From assembly GCA_028819675.1 (NCBI GenBank), contig JAPPKT010000641.1, positions 1 through 10,674 of the forward strand: DNA of 10,674 nucleotides. The letters run 5' to 3'. The translations under genes and the position numbers were made by a program. The DNA comes from Caldilineaceae bacterium (GTDB lineage Bacteria > Chloroflexota > Anaerolineae > Caldilineales > Caldilineaceae). Shown here piece after piece: positions 7,137 through 10,674 of this stretch; positions within the stretch are counted from its first letter, which is position 1; the number at the start of each line of letters is the position of its first letter. The notes under the pieces are model-generated. The model saw only the letters and a program-made list of their open reading frames with translations, was not told the origin of the DNA and did no database searches.

Positions 7137-8195
7137 TTACAAGGAGTCGACTTCCTCGATCTCTGCCCAGCCGCCGCTGTCCTTTGACGCCTCGGCTGCC
7201 ATCCCTATCATGTGAAGTTGGGCGACGGACTTTGCGTCCGCCGGCAACGGCGCGGTCCCGAGCGCTTCTCTAAGAGCATCGAGGCTGCTGGATTGGGAGC
7301 CGGTTTCGGCCAGGGGCTCACCGGCGACTGCGTCGAGAAATAAGGCGACGCATTCGTTCATGCCGGGCCAGCCGGCGCGCGGCTCGGATTCTGCAACCTT
7401 TTGGGCGGACCAGTCCGACTGGCTGCGCGTGCGCTGGCGCAGTTCGCCGGAGAAGATGTCCACTACCAGGTCGCCCTCATCACCGTTTACTTCGATGGTT
7501 GTCTCAAGGTCGATGACCGCTCCGAGATTGACTTGAACCGTGCCCCAGGCGCCTTTGTAGTCGAAGTGGCCCTGGCATTGTCGTTGTGCGCGGCCGGGCA
7601 GGCCGTCGCCTTCGAGGACGAGTACGCGAGTGGGTGTTGCGCCGAGAATACGGTTGAGAGCATCCACGTACCATGGGGCGAGATGGTTGATCGTGCTCAG
7701 ATCGGATGTGGGGTCCGCGCCCCAGTTTGACTGCAAACGGATGCGGGCCGTGCGAGGCTGGCCGACGTCGCCGTTACGTACTCGTCGGGCCGCCTCGATG
7801 AAGGCGGGAATGAAGCCGATTTCAAGGTCGGCGTGGGTTACCTGGGGGGCGTGCAGCAGCTTCGTGACCATTGGGGGAATTCGCTGGCGCCGGTTGGAGA
7901 GGGGTGGTTCATAAAAGATCGGTACGCCGGCGTCGAGCGCCGCGGTCAGCGCTTCCTCGTGGGCGGTGTCGGAGACGGCGATGAAGGCGGCGTCAACAGG
8001 CGGGCCAGCCAACAGATCGGCGGCATTTGAGAATACGGAGACATCCGGGCCGAGTTCGGAGGCGATGCGCTGCTGCGTGGTTGTGCTCGGCGCGGCTGCG
8101 GAGATGATTTGGGCGCGGCCGTCGCGTTGCAGTGCGGGCAGGTAGGCCATGCGGGTCCAGCTGCCGTAGCCGATGAGTCCGACGCGAAAATCCAT
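7137..8195 (-). CDS. Gfo/Idh/MocA-fold protein with degenerate active site
   Basis: A 352-residue protein of the Gfo/Idh/MocA family, which normally oxidises or reduces sugars and polyols with NAD(P). The N-terminus MDFRVGLIGYGSW carries the Rossmann GxxGxG motif (Gly6, Gly9, Gly11). VDAAFIAVSDTAHEEALTAAL (residues 67-87) matches the usual 'V.I.tp...H...a..AL' strand and helix. The canonical EKP motif is EPP here (Glu96-Pro97-Pro98), so the catalytic lysine is missing. The usual active-site His of the 'H..D' motif appears to be Trp175 (WYVD, residues 175-178). The length and the rest of the fold are normal, and the frame is intact. The ATG at 8195 has AAGGGA 6 bases upstream (8202-8207). The gene begins 33 bases after the stop of the nuclease-like gene, suggesting a shared transcript. 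The protein may bind nucleotide or sugar without the standard redox chemistry, or use other residues. Confidence 0.88.
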   Translation of the reverse strand: MDFRVGLIGYGSWTRMAYLPALQRDGRAQIISAAAPSTTTQQRIASELGPDVSVFSNAADLLAGPPVDAAFIAVSDTAHEEALTAALDAGVPIFYEPPLSNRRQRIPPMVTKLLHAPQVTHADLEIGFIPAFIEAARRVRNGDVGQPRTARIRLQSNWGADPTSDLSTINHLAPWYVDALNRILGATPTRVLVLEGDGLPGRAQRQCQGHFDYKGAWGTVQVNLGAVIDLETTIEVNGDEGDLVVDIFSGELRQRTRSQSDWSAQKVAESEPRAGWPGMNECVALFLDAVAGEPLAETGSQSSSLDALREALGTAPLPADAKSVAQLHMIGMAAEASKDSGGWAEIEEVDSL

Positions 8196-8228
8196 TGCAA
8201 TTCCCTTAGTGCGTTCCCACTTTCAATT

Positions 8229-8951
8229 TCAGAACAACGGGTCAGGCCAGCGGACGAAGGCAAGTGCGCCCGCGAGCCGGGTGAAGTCCGCCTCGGTCAG
8301 GTCGTCCCGGTAGGGGAGCGCTTTCTGAATCGCCTCCGGCTGGCCGGCATAGCGACTGACGATCTTTTCGGCATTGATCTGGGCTTCGCCGTACTGCAGG
8401 ACGAGGAGACAGAAGCATTCATAGCCTTCCTGGCGGGCGTACCAGGAGCCGACGTCGATCAGGCGAATTATCTGGTCGCGCTTACGGTCAAAGTTTGTAA
8501 ACTCGCTTACGCCTGAATGACATTTGGCTTCAACCAATATGACAGCGCTGTTCCCCAGCGTGATCAACAGGTCCGGTTCCGAATCGCCCTCCACCGTCTG
8601 CCGGCTGGGAGGCGGAGGTAGCTTTGGCCAGAACTCCAGCCTTGCCGCCTTAATGTCTTTAAAGACCTGTGGAGGCACTGAGCCAAAGAATGACTGCCGA
8701 ATGAGCTGAGTCAGTATGCGTGTCCTCTGCGGCTCGTCGTTGAGCAGCGGACTGAAATAGTGCCAGGTGCGGGCATCTTCGGAGTTCTCGCTGAGGACTT
8801 TGGGCAGTCCTTCGGCGATTGACGGCGGGAACTTCTCGGTCAATTTGCCCTGAAGCGCCGGGTGCGCGGTATCGGTCTGTTTCAGTAAAGGATGATCTTC
8901 CGGCCGTCTCCAGACCCTGACTCTGGAGGAGCTGACGACGAACTCGCTCAA
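8229..8951 (-). CDS. PD-(D/E)XK nuclease-like protein of unknown role
   Basis: A 240-residue protein; I do not recognise a named family. Its core is EPDLLITLGNSAVILVEAKC (residues 125-144), which fits the PD-(D/E)XK nuclease fold: Pro126-Asp127, a strand-turn-strand, then Glu141-Ala-Lys143. A following helix contains a conserved-type Gln and Arg (KRDQIIRLIDVG, 157-168), and a hydrophobic strand CFCLLVLQYG completes a plausible core. The N-terminal ~110 residues are charged and helical. There is no ATG or GTG in the early frame. The best start is TTG at 8951-8949, preceded by AGGAAA; the frame is closed by a stop at 9026-9024. No methyltransferase, helicase or specificity subunit is nearby, so I see no restriction system. 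It could be an orphan defence or repair nuclease, or an inactive relative. It lies just upstream of the Gfo/Idh gene on the same strand and diverges from the DAO gene. Confidence 0.75.
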   Translation of the reverse strand: MSEFVVSSSRVRVWRRPEDHPLLKQTDTAHPALQGKLTEKFPPSIAEGLPKVLSENSEDARTWHYFSPLLNDEPQRTRILTQLIRQSFFGSVPPQVFKDIKAARLEFWPKLPPPPSRQTVEGDSEPDLLITLGNSAVILVEAKCHSGVSEFTNFDRKRDQIIRLIDVGSWYARQEGYECFCLLVLQYGEAQINAEKIVSRYAGQPEAIQKALPYRDDLTEADFTRLAGALAFVRWPDPLF

Positions 8952-9025
8952 TTTCCTGCCTTTCTTGCTTTTCCGAAAAAGGTTACAGGTTTCCGGTCGG
9001 TTTGCGAGCAGAACAGGCTCTCTTT

Positions 9026-9054
9026 ATTGTACGGATACCGTGAGTTCCTGACAA
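9026..9054 (-). promoter_or_regulatory. Candidate sigma-70-type promoter for the minus-strand pair
   Basis: Reading the minus strand, TTGTCA (9054-9049, 5 of 6 to TTGACA) and TACAAT (9031-9026, 5 of 6 to TATAAT) are separated by 17 bases. Transcription would start near 9019, leaving about 68 bases before the TTG start of the nuclease-like gene. This is the best promoter match I found in the 267-base gap between the divergent genes. For the plus-strand DAO gene I see only TTGGCA at 9122-9127 without a good -10 partner. Confidence 0.45.
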
Positions 9055-9218
9055 TTCCTGGACGGTCACACTTACAGTGGCAAAGTTCAGTAGGTGGCCA
9101 GGACGGTCGGAGAAAGCTCGGTTGGCAGGAGGGTCAAGGCGTGATACTCTGTGGCGCAGTTTGAGGCGCGGTACTGCCCACTGAATCCATTTCACAAGAG
9201 AAAGTCAGAATTGAAATC

Positions 9219-10427
9219 ATGCCCAGATTCATCGTTATCGGCGGCGGCGCGATTGGCCTGAACACCGCTTACCAGTTGGCGCGCATGCAAGTTGGCAAGG
9301 TGACGCTGTTGGAGAAGGGTCAGGTTGGCGACGGCTCCAGCAGCCGCGCAGGGGGCATCATCACAGGGCTGCTATGGTCGGAGACGGGCGTTCTGGCGCG
9401 CATGATCAGCCTGCGCATATACCAGGAGTTGAGCACGGATCTGGAACGGTACGGCTACCGTTTCCAGGACGTCGGCTGTTTGAATTTATTTGACCCGGCA
9501 TCGTGGCCAGAGCGGGAGGAGCTGCTCCCCCTATATGATCGTCTCGGCTTTGGCTACGAGATCCTCGACGCGGCGCAGATGCGGCGCCGCTGGCCAGATC
9601 TGACGCCCGAGGCCGACGTGATCGGGCTCCACGACGCTCTGGGTGGGTATAGTGAACCGCATGAATTCGTGCCGGGGCTGGCCAGGCGCTGCCGCGATCT
9701 TGGTGTCGAGATTCGAGAGAATGCGCGCGTCGACGGTTTGCAGATCGACAATGGGCGCGTGGTCGGTGTGCAGACGGGGCTGGGTGTGTTGGAGGCGGAT
9801 GTGGTGATCTGTACGGTCCATGCCTGGACTGCAGCGTTCATGGCGGGCTGCGGTGTGCGGCTGCCTATCAAGTCCTTTGTGCACCAGCGGTACGTTTCTT
9901 CGAAGCTGCCAGAACGGGCATCGATTCCGGCAATCAACGCAAACCCGTACGGAGGCTATATCCGGCCGGCGCGCCTGGGTACAACCGACTTCCGCATTCT
10001 GGCGGGAGGGGAGACCGAAGACAGGGAGGAGGAGCGCGTCGACGGTCCTGCCTTCCATATGGCGGGGCTTTCGGCTCCGAGGAATCTGCGGAGTCAGCTT
10101 TCTGAGAATCTGACGCCCCTTGTGCCAAAACTGGCCGCGACCCGCTGGGAGACTGAGCAAGTCGGGTTGATATCCTTCTCTCTGGACAGTGAGCCTGTTT
10201 TGGGGCATCTGCCTGAATTGCCTGGGCTGGTGGTGGGGGCCGCCTTTCATTCCGGTGGGTTTGCCTACAGCCCGGTGGCAGGGTTGCTGCTGGCAGAGTT
10301 AGCGGCCGGTGATTCTCCGAGTGTCGACATCTCCTCTTTCTCGCCGGGTCGATTCACCAAAGAGGAAACGGACGACTACCTAGCGACGACCGTAGTGCAG
10401 GCCGAAGCGTTTCGGCGCCGCCACTGA
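9219..10427 (+). CDS. FAD-dependent oxidoreductase, DAO family (amino acid / sarcosine oxidase-like)
   Basis: A 402-residue protein of the D-amino acid oxidase/glycine oxidase/sarcosine oxidase-beta superfamily (COG0665-like), typical in length. The FAD-binding Rossmann motif is at the very N-terminus, FIVIGGGAIGLNTAYQLA with GGGAIG at residues 8-13, and the ribose-binding acidic residue is Glu32 in VTLLEKG. The sequence SSSRAGGII (residues ~40-48) is the usual flavin-contacting loop. The C-terminal GLVVGAAFHSGGFAYSPVAG stretch (around His344, Gly346, Gly347) is the conserved second FAD contact of the family. Members oxidise an amine or 2-hydroxy/amino acid and pass electrons to oxygen or another acceptor; the substrate is not readable here. 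The ATG at 9219 is fixed by the position of the Rossmann motif, although the ribosome binding site is weak. It has no signal peptide. It is divergent from the nuclease-like gene. Confidence 0.9.
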   Translation: MPRFIVIGGGAIGLNTAYQLARMQVGKVTLLEKGQVGDGSSSRAGGIITGLLWSETGVLARMISLRIYQELSTDLERYGYRFQDVGCLNLFDPASWPEREELLPLYDRLGFGYEILDAAQMRRRWPDLTPEADVIGLHDALGGYSEPHEFVPGLARRCRDLGVEIRENARVDGLQIDNGRVVGVQTGLGVLEADVVICTVHAWTAAFMAGCGVRLPIKSFVHQRYVSSKLPERASIPAINANPYGGYIRPARLGTTDFRILAGGETEDREEERVDGPAFHMAGLSAPRNLRSQLSENLTPLVPKLAATRWETEQVGLISFSLDSEPVLGHLPELPGLVVGAAFHSGGFAYSPVAGLLLAELAAGDSPSVDISSFSPGRFTKEETDDYLATTVVQAEAFRRRH

Positions 10428-10457
10428 ATTGGCAGCGCGCCTCAGCTGGGGTACATC

Positions 10458-10483
10458 CCAGACTTGGCTTGGGAACAGTCTGG
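10458..10483 (+). terminator. Inverted repeat after the DAO gene, possible terminator hairpin
   Basis: CCAGACT (10458-10464) pairs perfectly with AGTCTGG (10477-10483) around a 12-base loop, starting 31 bases after the stop codon of the DAO gene. The position suits a transcription end, but there is no T-run after the stem, so it is not a classic intrinsic terminator. Confidence 0.3.
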
Positions 10484-10585
10484 CGGGAATTCGTGGGGGC
10501 GGCGGCTGGCGTTGCTCACCGGATTTTGGAGGGATGCAGGGTAGGCACAGGGCAGGCACCTATGGTGATTTGATGGGACTGGCGA

Positions 10586-10608
10586 GACGTGGTCTGGCTA
10601 GACACGTT
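10586..10608. repeat. Imperfect inverted repeat with a four-base loop
   Basis: The arms GACGT-G-GTCT and AGACACGTT pair through eight Watson-Crick pairs plus one G-T pair, with one bulged G, around the loop GGCT. It lies in the noncoding end of the window. It could be an RNA hairpin or an operator-like palindrome, or may arise by chance. Confidence 0.25.
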
Positions 10609-10674
10609 CGATTGGGCACCCGTCACCAATGGCGACACCCGGTTCGATGAGGCGTGTTGTAGGAGAGGGGGCGT

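Larger units (their letters stand above)
10428..10674. other. Downstream region without a convincing gene
   Basis: These 247 bases follow the DAO gene to the window edge. A 73-codon frame starting with TTG at 10429 has no recognisable protein character and no ribosome binding site. Two inverted repeats are present (10458-10483 and 10586-10608). The last ~17 bases contain a purine-rich GTAGGAGAGGGGG, which could be a ribosome binding site for a gene starting beyond the window. No tRNA or rRNA is seen. Confidence 0.5.

Noticed and set aside
8983..9195. Minus-strand 70-codon frame in the divergent intergenic region
   Set aside because: The product has no recognisable features, the start lacks a clear ribosome binding site, and it overlaps the candidate promoter of the real minus-strand genes.
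9531..10250. Minus-strand 239-codon frame opposite the DAO gene
   Set aside because: It is antisense to a well-supported FAD oxidoreductase, and its basic, Pro/His/Gln-rich translation has no motif.
10429..10650. 73-codon frame after the DAO gene
   Set aside because: It has a TTG start two bases after the previous stop, no ribosome binding site and a Gly/Arg/Trp-rich translation resembling translated noncoding G-rich DNA. It also spans both inverted repeats.

Overview
The window is G+C-rich bacterial DNA (roughly 60% by eye) with eight protein-coding genes. It looks like an accessory, catabolic stretch of a chromosome. Three tandem sulfatases, a luciferase-like flavin/F420-type oxidoreductase, a Gfo/Idh/MocA oxidoreductase and a DAO-type FAD oxidoreductase together are common in Chloroflexota (SAR202, Caldilineales) and similar uncultured marine or sponge-associated lineages. 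That assignment is inference; no marker gene is present.

Layout. Positions 3-1421 (+) hold the 3' part of a large gene that runs off the left edge. Its product is unrecognised, with a helical, aromatic-rich body and a beta-rich tail, and may act on carbohydrate. Next come three paralogous sulfatases in tandem, at 1522-3024, 3118-4587 and 4672-6141 (+). All have a Cys-type formylglycine motif and none has a signal peptide. The spacers between copies are also homologous to each other, so the whole gene-plus-leader unit was duplicated. A luciferase-like monooxygenase-family gene (6238-7107, +) with a strong ribosome binding site follows and closes the plus-strand block.

On the minus strand, 8951-8229 encodes a small PD-(D/E)XK nuclease-like protein and 8195-7137 encodes a Gfo/Idh/MocA-fold protein. 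They are 33 bases apart and may share a candidate sigma-70-type promoter at 9026-9054. The Gfo/Idh protein lacks the Lys of the EKP motif and the usual active-site His. A divergent plus-strand gene (9219-10427) encodes a DAO-family FAD oxidoreductase. The last 247 bases have no convincing gene but contain two inverted repeats.

How the genes may work together (inference): the sulfatases would remove sulfate esters from imported sulfated sugars or small sulfate esters in the cytoplasm, and the oxidoreductases would process the released products or other small metabolites. I see no CRISPR array, RNA gene, transposase, integrase or recognisable phage gene. The least ordinary points are the duplicated sulfatase array with its mosaic sequence pattern and the Gfo/Idh protein with a degenerate active site. 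I found no evidence for a wholly new multi-gene system.
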